64,000 bases of DNA from Turritopsis dohrnii (taxonomy: Eukaryota; Cnidaria; Hydrozoa; Anthoathecata; Oceaniidae). The notes under the pieces were generated by a model that searched no databases, was not told where the DNA came from, and saw nothing but the letters and a program-made list of their open reading frames with translations. A program made the position numbers and the translations under genes. Every line of letters starts with the position of its first letter. Positions within the stretch are counted from its first letter, which is position 1. The DNA lies in assembly GCA_027922465.2 (NCBI GenBank), contig BQMF02000214.1:496001-560000 (forward strand), in the 5' to 3' direction. Below are positions 36,594-47,442 of the stretch, piece after piece.

Positions 36594-36902
36594 CGCCAGT
36601 TTTGCTTATCAAAAACATTCCTCTAAGAACTCTCACTCGGTATCAAGTACTTCGATCAAGTAAAACGAACTTCTGACCAGTTTGAAGTTTGTGAATAGGT
36701 TAAAGTTGTTTCAATAAGACAGAAGATGGACCCGGATTAAAATATAGATGAAGTATTGATTAGACTCGAATGCTAAAACTTGCTGATGCATATGAAGCAA
36801 GATCTCAAAAATGTATGTCGACCAAAGGGCCAAATAACTTTGAACGTTAGATGAGCCCTACTTTAATTAAACCAGTTTTAGTCAAATTATCCAAGGACTA
36901 AC

Positions 36903-37023
36903 CCCAGTGGGCAAAATCGTCAAAAAGTCACTGCGACGGAGAGCACTTTTAGTAAAATTGTGTGTATATTTCTATTGAAATATACTCCTTCGCAGAGTTT
37001 TTTTTACAAATGTGCCGACTGGG
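36903..37023. mobile_element. MITE family C, copy 3 (best ends)
   Basis: From CCCAGTGGGCAAAATCG to GTGCCGACTGGG with AGTCACTGCGACGGAGAGC and ATACTCCTTCGCAGAG as inner inverted halves. Confidence 0.8.
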
Positions 37024-37252
37024 ACTCCTCTACTATATGGCGATTCAGTCATTTAGAAGTTACTTACTCCATTTTTCATATTCTTTGTCTTTACCCATGG
37101 TAGGATCATGTATCAAAAGGTCTGCTGTTTTCTTATGTTCATGAACACTTTCTGTAGTCCTGACTCTTGGTTTTAAATCACCCACAGGCCTTAGTTGATT
37201 TCCAGCACCATGGGTAGCCACCACACTACTAGTAAATAGAATTCATAATGTT

Positions 37253-37370
37253 AGCCAGTAAGAAAACTCTTCAAAAAGTCACTGCGATGAAGGGCATTTC
37301 TATTGAAATTGTGTGTTTATTTCTATAGAAATGCACTCCTTCACAGTCGTTTTCAAACTTTCCTAGTAGG
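37253..37370. mobile_element. MITE family C, copy 4
   Basis: AGTCACTGCGATGAAGGGC and CACTCCTTCACAGTCG halves around TTTCTATAGAAATG. Second of three copies within 700 bases. Confidence 0.8.
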
Positions 37371-37468
37371 ATTAATATGAATATGGTAATAACATTGCTA
37401 GAATATTTAGCCGGTTCCCATTGTAAGAGATTCAATTATCTCACTGAATTTCTTATTGATGTGAACAT

Positions 37469-37590
37469 CCCACAGGGCAAATTCGTCCAAAAATCGCTAC
37501 AATGAAGATCACTTTCATTGAAGCAGTGTGTATATTTCTATAGTAGTGCACTCCTTCGCAGTGATTTTCAGCAAATTAACTTTCTCCCGG
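37469..37590. mobile_element. MITE family C, copy 5
   Basis: CCCACAGGGCAAATTCG at left and TTAACTTTCTCCCGG at right, with GCACTCCTTCGCAGTG inside. Confidence 0.75.
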
Positions 37591-37650
37591 TTGAAATATT
37601 TCTCATTTGACAATTTGCACACTCTGTGAGAAATTTAATTCCCCTCTGGT

Positions 37651-37719
37651 GAGAAGTATTGGGATTTTGTTTTGGGGTTTTAGGGTCTAAAACCCCAAAA
37701 CAAAATCCCAATACTTCTC
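37651..37719. repeat. Perfect 33-bp hairpin with 3-nt loop
   Basis: Bases 37651-37683 (starting GAGAAGTATTGGGATTTTG) are exactly complementary to 37687-37719; loop GGT. No mismatch in 33 pairs. Confidence 0.95.
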
Positions 37720-37819
37720 CTTCCCCGATTAGGATCAAAAAACGACATAGTGACTTTTTTTTTCAAGGAAAAAATAATATCAAAAAAAATATATAAAAAT
37801 TTAAAATTACTCAGTTTTG

Positions 37820-37917
37820 CAACCTCGTACCCAGGGTTTCTTGCCTTTTTGATATGCGGGATATCTTCGCCGCTGTCGCGTACATCAAAAAAGCAAAGAA
37901 CACTGAATACGAGGTTG
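37820..37917. mobile_element. CAACCTCGTACCC MITE
   Basis: CAACCTCGTACCCAGGG at left and TACGAGGTTG at right; related to 14833-14944 and half-copy 40850-40900. No clear target duplication. Confidence 0.65.
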
Positions 37918-38341
37918 ATCAATCCAGGTAATTGAACTTACGGAGAACATCCAATGTTGACTGAAGTTTGCAACCTTCAATATACACAAGATTTCATCAA
38001 CTACTTTGGGTACTATCTAAAATGTTCATAACATATATATATATATCAGGGATATGCGAAAGATGCAAGTCGCTAATGAAAAAGAGCTTGGATAGGTTTA
38101 CAAACATTGTGACTTCATATGAGCATCCAGATTTTTTATTTCATCATAAATCTAGCTGATATATCTTGTACAGGCCATTATGAAAATTGAGTCAATCAAA
38201 AAAAAAAAAAACAAAAAAAAAACATCCATTATAATTATAAACAGCTTTTAAGAATTCCACAATAATCATGTTAATTCAACAACTTAAAATTACAAATTTT
38301 TGGATTAATTCTTGCACTTCCCAGAACATGAATATACACAT

Positions 38342-38713
38342 ACACGTTTTTTTTTATAAGCAACACGTTTATAAGCAACACTAGCAAATTTTCTTAAAAA
38401 GTTAAGCAACAGTACTACAAGGATCTTACATAAATTAGCAACATGAAATTTTGAAATAATGCAGCACTAGCATAGCTACAGCACATTTCTTAAAATTGTC
38501 ACACTAGGTGACTACACTAGGTTGCAGTACTGTGTCCTACACTTTGTACTTAAATACTTAAGCTTACACAAAGGTATTCAAGACTGGAAATACATATTTT
38601 TCAATTAATTCTTAGAAACAAATTAAGCAACATTACTACTAAAAAATGGTCATTTTTTAAGCAATATTACTACTAAGGTCTGACCTTGGTTCCTTATATT
38701 AAAAAAAACGTGT
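38342..38713. mobile_element. ACACGTTTTTTTTTATAAG MITE
   Basis: Inverted ends ACACGTTTTTTTTTATAAG and TATTAAAAAAAACGTGT within TA-flanked DNA; interior motif AAGCAACANTACTACTA. It is the uninterrupted relative of the repeat at about 4738-5330 that carries the LINE-derived copy. Confidence 0.7.
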
Positions 38714-39924
38714 AATACACTAGAAGCAAACGGAATTATAGTAAAAAACGATCCACTAAGTTTTAAATGTAATTTCAGATGCTAATCCTTCCCTTAGAAT
38801 GGTTTTATTGGAGTAACTATCACGGAAACGATAAGAAAATAATATTTGACGTAAAAAAAATTAAAAATTAAAATAGATTTTTGAAGGATAGATATTATTT
38901 TTCATGATCAAAAAATACCATTCTCTGTGGAAATCGAAAAATACGATTCTCTGTGGAAATCGAAGGCAACATCAAAAGATTTTGTTGCTTGAAATATTAT
39001 ACATAGTGTACTCTGTGATATTCCATCATAAACCCAGCAAAACAGAAAAAAATACAAAATCCTACAAAAACTTTCGCACATGACATTCTAAATTTACAAC
39101 ACTTTCTTATTTTAATGATTGTATATTTGCACGAATCTCAAATCTCCAGGAAGATAGTGAGTGCTGTAGAAAAATCTGTTTGCGTACATTAGTAAATTTA
39201 TCTTTGTAAACACAAAGAAATATAAATTTGTTTACTTTCAAAAATAAAACTTCTGAAAAAAATCACATTTTCTTGCATCTTGGAATGAATTTCGGCGAAA
39301 TGATATGAATAACCTGTTTCGAACGAATGAGTTATCATTATAATCTTAACATACATACAAACGCTTTCTTTCTTCAGATAACATGCATTAACAAAACATC
39401 GCTTCGTTGTCAAAGTGACTGCGAATGTTGAAAGTTTATTATTTTCTGTTTTCTAAAAATAGCCACATTGTCATCTATCTTAAATTCATAATTTTATTGT
39501 ATCCACAAAACAATACATGCTACAAGCACGTAATAAACATTTGCAGTTTTTTGAATGTTACAGAAATCCATTGCTAATTAAAAACAAAAAGAGAAAAAAA
39601 CATGCGTGCATCATTGAAAGCAACAAGGGAGCAGAAGAGAATTTTTTTCATGAGACTTAAGGCCTGGTATTCATTTGACAACACTCAAAGAGATTAAAAT
39701 AACTCTAACATTGTTTTTTTTAAAATGTGCATGTCACGACATCTTTAACATGTGGGCGATGTTTCATTAAATTTGATTTCAACTCGAAACTGAGTGCATG
39801 ATCTTGGAGTGGGAAGTGCTGACAGGCGGAGAAATTTGTCATCGTGAAAAAAGTCATGTGAGATTTATCGGCTAACAGTTCTAACATTGTATTGTAATGA
39901 CATGTGACGCGTGCGCATACATGA
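38714..39924. other. Intergenic, no gene recognised
   Basis: AT-rich; includes a local duplication of ATTCTCTGTGGAAATCGAA near 38920-38965. Nothing coding is supported. Confidence 0.4.
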
Positions 39925-40245
39925 AGTGAGTAAGTAAGTAAGTAAGTAACGGGAGTTTTTAGTCCTTGGGCTTCCATCCGTAATGGTTGGTTCTTCCGCC
40001 CGCCGACTTGCAACTGTTGATTGACTTACCGCCAGAGATACGTATAGCATTGCTCTAACTTGCCCGAAGGCCAGTGTGCAGTCAGTCGATGGCTCCTAAT
40101 GGGCTGACACGCTGCTTTTAAAGCGCATCGGAGTGGTGTATTGAGATACGACATGACTGGACTCGAACACGGGTCGCAGCGGTCGCACTCAAAGGTACCA
40201 ACCACTACACCATCGCTGCACTGTGCCACTGCCAGTGCCAGTGGC
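39925..40245 (-). mobile_element. tRNA-derived SINE, family B
   Basis: Minus strand: A-box-like GATGGTGTAGTGG, B-box GTTCGAGTCC, then a body with AGCAGCGTGTCAGCCC and CTCTGGCGGTAAGTCAA, ending in a (TTAC)n tail (plus strand GTAAGTAAGTAAGTAAG). Standard pol III SINE architecture. Confidence 0.8.
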
Positions 40246-41195
40246 AGCAACTTTATTGGAACAACACGGCCAGTTAAATATTTTACGAACATAAGAAAGA
40301 ACTGATTATGATTCACAGTCTCACTTCCAAAAAATTAAAAAACTGCTCTCTTCCTTAATGTCCCCTGATTATGACTTTTAGTCCACACTGGGTAATTGTA
40401 GTCTGAATGGATGACCTTTAACATGTTGTAACTAAAGCCCCATGTACTGACAGTAGACATACTCTTATGATTTTCTTGTGACTATGACCTGATCAATTTC
40501 ATCACCAAATCAATTTGTCGGTCTTTTTATCATCACGTTGAAAACGAGGCTACAAATGGTGATAACAAAAAGTCGTAAATTATAGGAACATTCCAAGGCT
40601 ATATAGCTAATAAGAAACATGGTAGCTATGTTACCGGTTGCATAGCAACCAAATAATAAATTAAACCAATAACGCGACTTTTTCAGACTAGTAAAACACT
40701 AAAACTCTATGGTGTAAGCCTTGTGAAATTTGTTTGGATGATCGAGTCAGTGAGTAACATTTGCCTGGTTCTTTCAAAGGTTTTCAAAGGCCTTTTTTTC
40801 AAAAATAAATATAGCAGTGGCGGATTGCAAAGGAAAAAAAAATCAATGTCGTACCCAGGATTTCTTGCCTTTTTGATACACAGACGTCGGCCGTATGACT
40901 AATAAAATTCAACTTTTCATTGATTTTTTCCCAACCTTAATATTTCACCAAATTTTTGATAATTCATGAAAATTTTTCATGAAGTTCACAGTCCAAATTC
41001 CGTTATTTCTCTTTGGGTTTTAACGGGAACATTCTTGCGTGTTGTCTCATTCTTACAAACAAAAGTAAAGCGACTCTGATGATGTCCATTGGATGGTGTG
41101 AATGAATATATGGTTGAAATCGCTCGTCATTTTTTGGTTTAAAAAATGATTAAGCAAGGTTATCTTATTTATCATAAAACTGTTATCACGAAATG

Positions 41196-41680
41196 ACAAA
41201 AAAAAGTCGCCAAAAAATGTCAGTCGGCAAAAATAAAAAGTCGGCAGAACAATTAGTCACTTGGACAAAATTTAGTCACTTTTTGCCGACTCAAATTTCG
41301 AGTTTCGTCAGTTTTTGCCGACCAATTTCCAAGACAAAAAATATCGAAGAAAGTTTGGATAATTTGAAAGTTATTTTAAGAAATAAAATACCACACCAAA
41401 AAGAAAGGTTAGGTAAATTAGGTTAATTAGTCAATTTCAATAACATTTTTATCTTCATTTGTGTATTTTCGTTATTTTGTTCTTCTTGACCCTTCTTTTG
41501 CTCTTATTCAGATTGTGTTTGTCCTGGGTGCACATCAATTACATTTTATACTAGCTACCGCAAAAAGCACCTGATAAAAATTGGCAACACAGAGAAGAAA
41601 AATCGGCAAAAAGTAGTTTGGCAAGTAGTCTTAGTAGGCAAAAAAAATGATTGGTCGGTAAAAAAAAAGTCGGTAGTAAG
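41196..41680. mobile_element. CCTTATCGG-type MITE, second copy (degenerate ends)
   Basis: Shares GTCGGCAAAAA/TTAGTCAC arrays and the interior AAGAAAGGTTAGGTAAATTA with 30629-31209; terminal bases are lost. Confidence 0.75.
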
Positions 41681-41861
41681 GGACTTCCACCAAGAGGTGT
41701 AATCCTTCGCAGTGTTTTTCATGAATGTGTGTTAGCAGAAGTTGACAGCATCGATTTTGATAAGCTTTTCCACCTCAGAGCTGTTCTACTTGGCACCATT
41801 TTGAGAATCTAAGAAAGTATTTCTAAGGATCAGGTATTAAGTTCCGGTTTATCGCAGAGCG

Positions 41862-42052
41862 CTTCGATACTCCAATCTGATGTGCTTTAAAGCAGCGTGT
41901 CAGCCCAGTGCAAGTGAGAGCAATGCTATAATATCTCTGGCGGTAAGTCAACTACTAGTTGCAAGTCAGCGGCGAGCGGAGAACCAACTTTACGGATAGA
42001 AGCCCAAGGATCAAAAACTCCCGACTTACTTACTTTCTTACTTATCAGAGTT
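41862..42052 (+). mobile_element. SINE family B, 5'-truncated copy
   Basis: Body only: AGCAGCGTGTCAGCCC, CTCTGGCGGTAAGTCAA, GAAGCCCAAGGATCAAAAAC, and a (TTAC)n-like tail. The tRNA head is missing. A half copy of MITE family C (about 41684-41735, CCTTCGCAGTG) lies upstream. Confidence 0.75.
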
Positions 42053-42399
42053 GGTCAAAAGTTGTTTATTTGCCATTATTTGAACCGCCATTCAAATTAT
42101 AACTGGGATTTTTATCATTATTGTTTATCAAACAATACTTGTCAATCTTATGTCAGTCAACTATGTTTGCTATTGAACCTTGTATCCAGACCCTTACCAT
42201 TCGACATGCGAATGGTGCCCTTGAAGCTACAAACTCTGGGTAGGAAGCTGTGTTATACCAATCTAACATTGCAACAAGACATCTTGGTCACATCAGTAAC
42301 CAAGGAGATTTTGTTTTTCGAAGATTGAGACAAATACGCCTCGCTGCAGTAAAAAATCCATAATTTATTTAAAAGAGAAGATGTACGTCCTGGATATAT

Positions 42400-42520
42400 C
42401 CAGTGGGCTAATCTGTTGAAAAATCACTGCGAGGGAGTGCATTTCTAAAGAAATGTCACATTATTTCAATAAAAATGCTCTCTGTTGCAGTGACTTTTTG
42501 ACGATGTTGTCCATTGCGCA
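42400..42520. mobile_element. MITE family C, copy 6
   Basis: CCAGTGGGCTAATCTG at left; ATCACTGCGAGGGAGTGC and TGCTCTCTGTTGCAGTGAC inside; right end TTGTCCATTGCG. Confidence 0.75.
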
Positions 42521-42833
42521 GCTAACATAGTGTAGTAAAAGACCTTTAACAGAGAAGCTTCAGAAATGCAACTAGCTACAGCAAAGAAAAAATTTGTAGA
42601 GAGTTTAGTATTTTAAAGTAGAAGAGAAAAAAAAGTAGAAGTAACCAAATCGAAGGTTAACACTGAAAAGAAATAAAAGGTTCAACTTCGCCACTTTTTT
42701 CGGACTGACCCTAAATACAGCTATGGGCTTTTTGAAAGTTTACGCCCTCCTTTTATATCGAGCGCTTATGATAAATCATAACGTATTTCCTAGTAGAAGT
42801 CAGCTTGGTGGTGTCTATTTGTTACATAGTTAA

Positions 42834-42921
42834 TTGAAGTGCAAGTATATTTCACAGACTCAACTGAAGTGCAAGTATATTTCACAGACTCAACTGAAGT
42901 GCAAGTATATTTCACAGACTT
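42834..42921. repeat. 30-bp tandem repeat, three copies
   Basis: Unit TTGAAGTGCAAGTATATT followed by TCACAGACTCAA, three times almost without change. Confidence 0.9.
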
Positions 42922-44252
42922 TTTTCAAATAACTGATAGCTTTTTTGATAGCTTGATAATAAGGCATTGACATAGTGTTTCAACAGAGATCCCAGAAAGG
43001 TCTGTTGTGATTAGGGCGTCTCGGGTGTTATCAATACAACAATATGTTTGGCGTAATGTAATTACATCTTTAAGAGATTACACGAGTAGCAAAAATTGGT
43101 TAGACTCTATTTATATGTTGGAATAAAAGTGTTTTTTTTTTAAATGAAAGATCTTATTACACCTTGCACATCCAGAAGCATCACAATGCGAAAAGCAAAC
43201 AGTTTTCTTATGATAGTGAACGATTGCTGCACGAGTGCTGCTTTAATGTCATACACTTTTCACTTTATGCATTTGTGACAGATATCCACTATTTTCTCCG
43301 TACCGTCAGTTATCATTGTACTCATTACTAACTAGGTTCGAGGTGTAAACCATGTGAAATATGTTTGGGTCAGAGAGGCGAATTATTTATTCATTTATTT
43401 ATTTACTAACGAATATTTATACAGGATAAGAACACATCAACAATGGATACAATAAAAATCGTAACATATCGCTGTTATCAACGTGTGTTAAAAAGTTAAA
43501 AAGTTATAAAAGCAAGATTATAAAAACAAGGCTAAAAGCAAAGGCTCAGGGACGTAGCAAGACATGATTTTGAGTTGAGGTTTGGTTAAGGTGTAAATAT
43601 TGAACTGAGGCGTGCGTTCTGTGTTCTGTAAAATACACAACGAAATAAAAATGGCTACCATCTGACCACGAGGCGTTCTTACAACGTGAATGAGCCAGCC
43701 ATGATGTAGATCAACTTAATTATATTCATAAAAGAACCTCGAAATTGTATAAACAACCGTCTCCTTCTTTGGTTAATACTTCAAATTATAACATAGGGCC
43801 GATGCGCCAAGAAAATTTTTGATTTTTCACCTTTAGAAAACCTCCAGAAAATTCTAATTCAAACTTAATGTTTAGCTGGTAAAAATCACAATTTCGTTCT
43901 CAGTCTCTTACATATTTGTGAAGGACTGCGATTGGTATTGAAGTTGAAAAAGTATAATAAGTCTGTTATGGATATATAAAGTGAACAGGCCTTTAGGCGA
44001 TTACTTTTTCCTAGATTAATGACGTGTGAACATGGCCTTAGTTTAACAATATTAATCATCGATTGTAATCATAACATAGAATCGTAGTTAAGTACGATAA
44101 TCAGTTATAAACTCGCTTCAAAACTTTGTTGCTTTGAAGACAAAACGAAGGTTTAACTTTTTTTATTTCATTTATACAAGACTGTGTTGTTTTCATCTAA
44201 CAATATCATCAAATGAATTATTTTGTTGATTTCATCCCAAGCAAAACGACTG
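42922..44252. other. Intergenic, no gene recognised
   Basis: AT-rich; includes a TTTA-rich stretch at 43385-43410 and a copy of the GTGTAAGCCTTGTGAAAT-type repeat (also near 40711 and 48085). Confidence 0.4.
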
Positions 44253-44442
44253 ATTTTTATTCTTCCTAGTTTCTTTCTTGTCATTTTATTTTATTTGGTT
44301 ATAAGTATACAATAATTCATTGTCATCATAATATTTTCGTCGACCTTATGCCAACTCGTCAGCGATGACTTTTAGAATAAATTATTCCAAAAATCATCGC
44401 TGACGATAAAATGACAAAAATGAAACTAGGAAGAATAAAAAT
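44253..44442. mobile_element. 190-bp palindromic MITE
   Basis: Ends ATTTTTATTCTTCCTAGTTT and AAACTAGGAAGAATAAAAAT; a second inner palindrome has CGTCAGCGATGACTTTT versus AAAATCATCGCTGACG. Confidence 0.8.
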
Positions 44443-44780
44443 ATCATCAAAATTCTCGGTAAAAAACATCCGAAAGAACGTTGTTTATAAAAAATAAGGA
44501 AAATCCCCTGGAAAAATGTAAATCAATTTTTAATATTTCAAAATTTTTAAATACCTTTAAATTTAGATCAATAGAGCTTATGTTTAACTGATTCATTCAA
44601 CTTCCAACTCAGGGTTTCGTCTCTGTTGTCTTTCTGTATACCAAAATGGCAAGAGAGCATGGTTTCAAGATCGTTCCACACACACAAACTCAGGCTTTTC
44701 GAAAGTATTTCCAGTGTTTCTTTGCTGCTTTTAACACAAACACTGGGAAGGTTCAGGGTTGATCCCTAGGCTCTAGTACA

Positions 44781-44885
44781 TTGCTATAGGAGCACTGCGA
44801 AGGAGTACTTTTCTATAGAAATACACACATTATTCCATTGAAAGTGCTCTTCCTTCCCGTGACTTTTTATTGATTTTTCACTGGC
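44781..44885. mobile_element. MITE family C, copy 7, abutting the HEPN gene
   Basis: AGCACTGCGAAGGAGTAC and GTGCTCTTCCTTCCCGTGAC halves around TCTATAGAAATAC. It ends about 20 bases before the splice acceptor (TTTTATTTTCAG, 44893-44904) that precedes the HEPN coding exon. Confidence 0.7.
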
Positions 44886-44921
44886 TTAAAATTTTTATTT
44901 TCAGGTAGTCCCTTCAACAAT

Positions 44922-47442
44922 ATGAGCTCGCATAACATCCACAAATATGATTATTGGATGAGGGTGGGATTACAGCTGGAGTTATGTGTTAAAGATGCGC
45001 TTCTGAGTATACTGCATAACTCTACAAATGATGCTAGCTACACAGGATTGCCAGATGACCCAAGTTTGCTTCACCGACGAATGGTTACTTTCAAAACGAC
45101 TTATCAGAACATATTGAAGAAAGTTGTAAAGCGTGACCAATGGGATGTACTGTGTCCTTCAAATGGTTTATCATATTCAAAAAATTGGGATATAACGCTT
45201 ATTGTACTTGTAATTCAGTATGAGACCACTTTGTCAGAACCTGATGGTGGTTGGGCCCAAAAATCGCCAAAAGGTACTGATCAAAGTAAAGCAGCTTTTT
45301 GTTTGAGAGCAAGGGAATTAAGAAATAAAGTCAATCACGGATCCATAGACGACATTTTAACGCACGATCAATATACCGATTACTCGATTAAAATTAATCG
45401 GATTTTAGTTGGCCTAAAATATAAGAATTGGGTGCTGTTTACAGATCTCGATACAGGTTCGTTGAAGATGTACACGAGGCAAACAGTCAAGGTGTTAGAG
45501 ACGAAAGTCTCGTCGCTCAGTCAGTCTGTTAACGACCTTGAAATCACCAAAGTCGATGTTAACACTGCCAATTTGAATGCAGTACAGTCTATTGCAGATG
45601 GTAACACAGCTACTATGAAACAGCTAAACGTCGAGTTGATATCTGTAAAATTGCAATTGAGAAGCATGCAGTCTGCTGCTGACGTGACAGACGATTTAAA
45701 GACAGGTCTTCAATTGGTCGAAAAAATGGCTTCCGAAAATAAATTTGACCTTGCCACGCTCAAGTCCGATTTTCAAGCATTGCAAGGTATGATCAGTGAT
45801 GCTGAAATCCACAACACAAAGTCAGATAGCTTTGACGCAACTCTAGTCACTGAGGGTTTTACTAAAGACCTGGAAACAATCAAGGCTATGTTACTGAAAA
45901 CTGAAAGTAATCTAGACTGGAAACTAAATGTCAACAACTTCTGTCAAAGGCTATTTGCTATCTTCGATCATTTGGATGAAGATGAATTTCTTGCACTAAA
46001 AGATTTTTGCTTCAAACAGAATCTCATAGGGACGAAGTCAGCAGAAGAAATTGGGAAGAGAGATTTATGCGAGTTGATTGATGGAAATGGGATGGGTATG
46101 ACAAGCAATGCAGAAAAAGTTTCTTCAATACTTCAACAGATGAAAAAACACGAGGAGATTGGCTATTTGGAAGGGTTTTTACCAGAAAATAGAAATATTC
46201 TTATGTCCATAGCGGAAAACATCTATGATCAGGTGTCCATGGTTCTCACTACACTAAGGAAGTATTCGGTCTTGTTCCTGTTGGGTATCTTAGTGTTAAT
46301 TTACTACGAAGATCTTCGAGATTATTACAGATATCGATGGTGTATTTATGGTTGCATTGCAGATAGCCAGTTTTCTTTTAATTTCCGAGCTTATAGAGAT
46401 CCTACCCAGCTTAATTTTGTCGAGTAAGTTCATTAATTTGTATCAGACTTAACACATACTTACGAATTCTTGAGGGTCATAGAAAATAAGTACTTTTTAA
46501 TCGACTTGGAATCTTGAAATACTTTCGTTCCTTCCTCTTCAAGGCTGTCTTTCATTCAGCAGAAAATTCAGAGCCGAGCCAAAAATTGATTGGTTGCTGG
46601 CAAGTCGATATGCGTTTTCATTGGTCGCTGGCAAATGCCAGTCGATAGGTTAAAACATTTTTGGCCGTTTTCTGATGAGTAAAACACAAAAATTTATTCC
46701 GTCCTTGTAGTTCTACGCTGGATAGAAAATGGCATTGTAAAAATAAACTTAGAAAAAACACTATTGAAATTATTGAGTGTCTATACATGGAGAGTTGGTG
46801 ATATAAGGAGAGGTTATCTGAAGAGAGGAGTTTGTTTCCTAAAATCGAGATGCTCGTATTATTGATGATTTGCAATGCCGAGAGTTGAGTGCAAAGCTAC
46901 TACTTTTATAGAGGCAGAATGATCTTAAAAAATGGTAAACTGTACGACTGTTTTTCTAGCCTTTTTAATTGAAAATTCATACCCAGTTTCATCTATTTCC
47001 CCTACATTATTTGGGAAAGAACTGTTAGTTTAGCCACTGTCTTTAAGCATCTTCTATCAGCATTCATTTTATCTGAAGAGAAAGAGTTGTTTCGTGAATA
47101 CCGAAAGTTGAGTTCACACTTCTTTTATACCGAGAGTTGAGTTCACACTTCTTTTATAGAGGCAACGTGGAATTTGAATGGAAAAAGTTTCAACATCATT
47201 TTCCATTGATAAAGCCCCATCCACACAAGGAGATGCATTACTTTCTCAATACAGACCGTTGCATTCTGGGTGACGTGCGTGATGTTGGCAATTCCTTCAT
47301 GAAAAAGAGGCCGGTGAGAGGAGCGGAAATATTTGCTGTGTCGAGAGATTGTAAAGAAGTTTGGTTTCATGACGATGATGAAGGTCGATGGAAGATGTAT
47401 CAGTCAGCAAGAAATATCACGTGTACAAAGTTGGGCAAATGA
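44922..47442 (+). CDS. HEPN (DZIP3-type)-coiled coil-DED-like-transmembrane protein
   Basis: Exon 1 (44922-46423) alone would stop after 501 codons, but the last codons contain a consensus donor (GA|GTAAGT). Joining to the acceptor at 47160 keeps the frame and gives 594 aa ending at 47442. Residues about 45-170 match the DZIP3-type HEPN fold: QWDVLCPS, NWDITL, GGW, then RNKVNHGS whose R134 and H139 form the Rx4H motif of HEPN RNases. Residues about 185-330 look like coiled coil. Residues 337-420 (LFAIFDHLDEDEFLALKDFC) resemble a death-effector domain, without the usual RxDL end. Residues 448-462 (VLFLLGILVLIYY) are a transmembrane segment. The exon 2 tail, 93 residues with MHYFLNTDRC and VWFHDDDEGRW, is unrecognised. 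An acceptor at 44904 implies an upstream non-coding exon. Probable RNA-targeting innate-immune or cell-death protein; function inferred only. Confidence 0.75.
47098..47159 (+). repeat. Tandem copies of the exon 2 acceptor region
   Basis: AGTTGAGTTCACACTTCTTT occurs twice; the first copy ends TATAC and the second TATAG (a functional AG). A diverged third copy at about 46876-46911 also ends CTTTTATAG followed by AGGCA. Confidence 0.8.
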
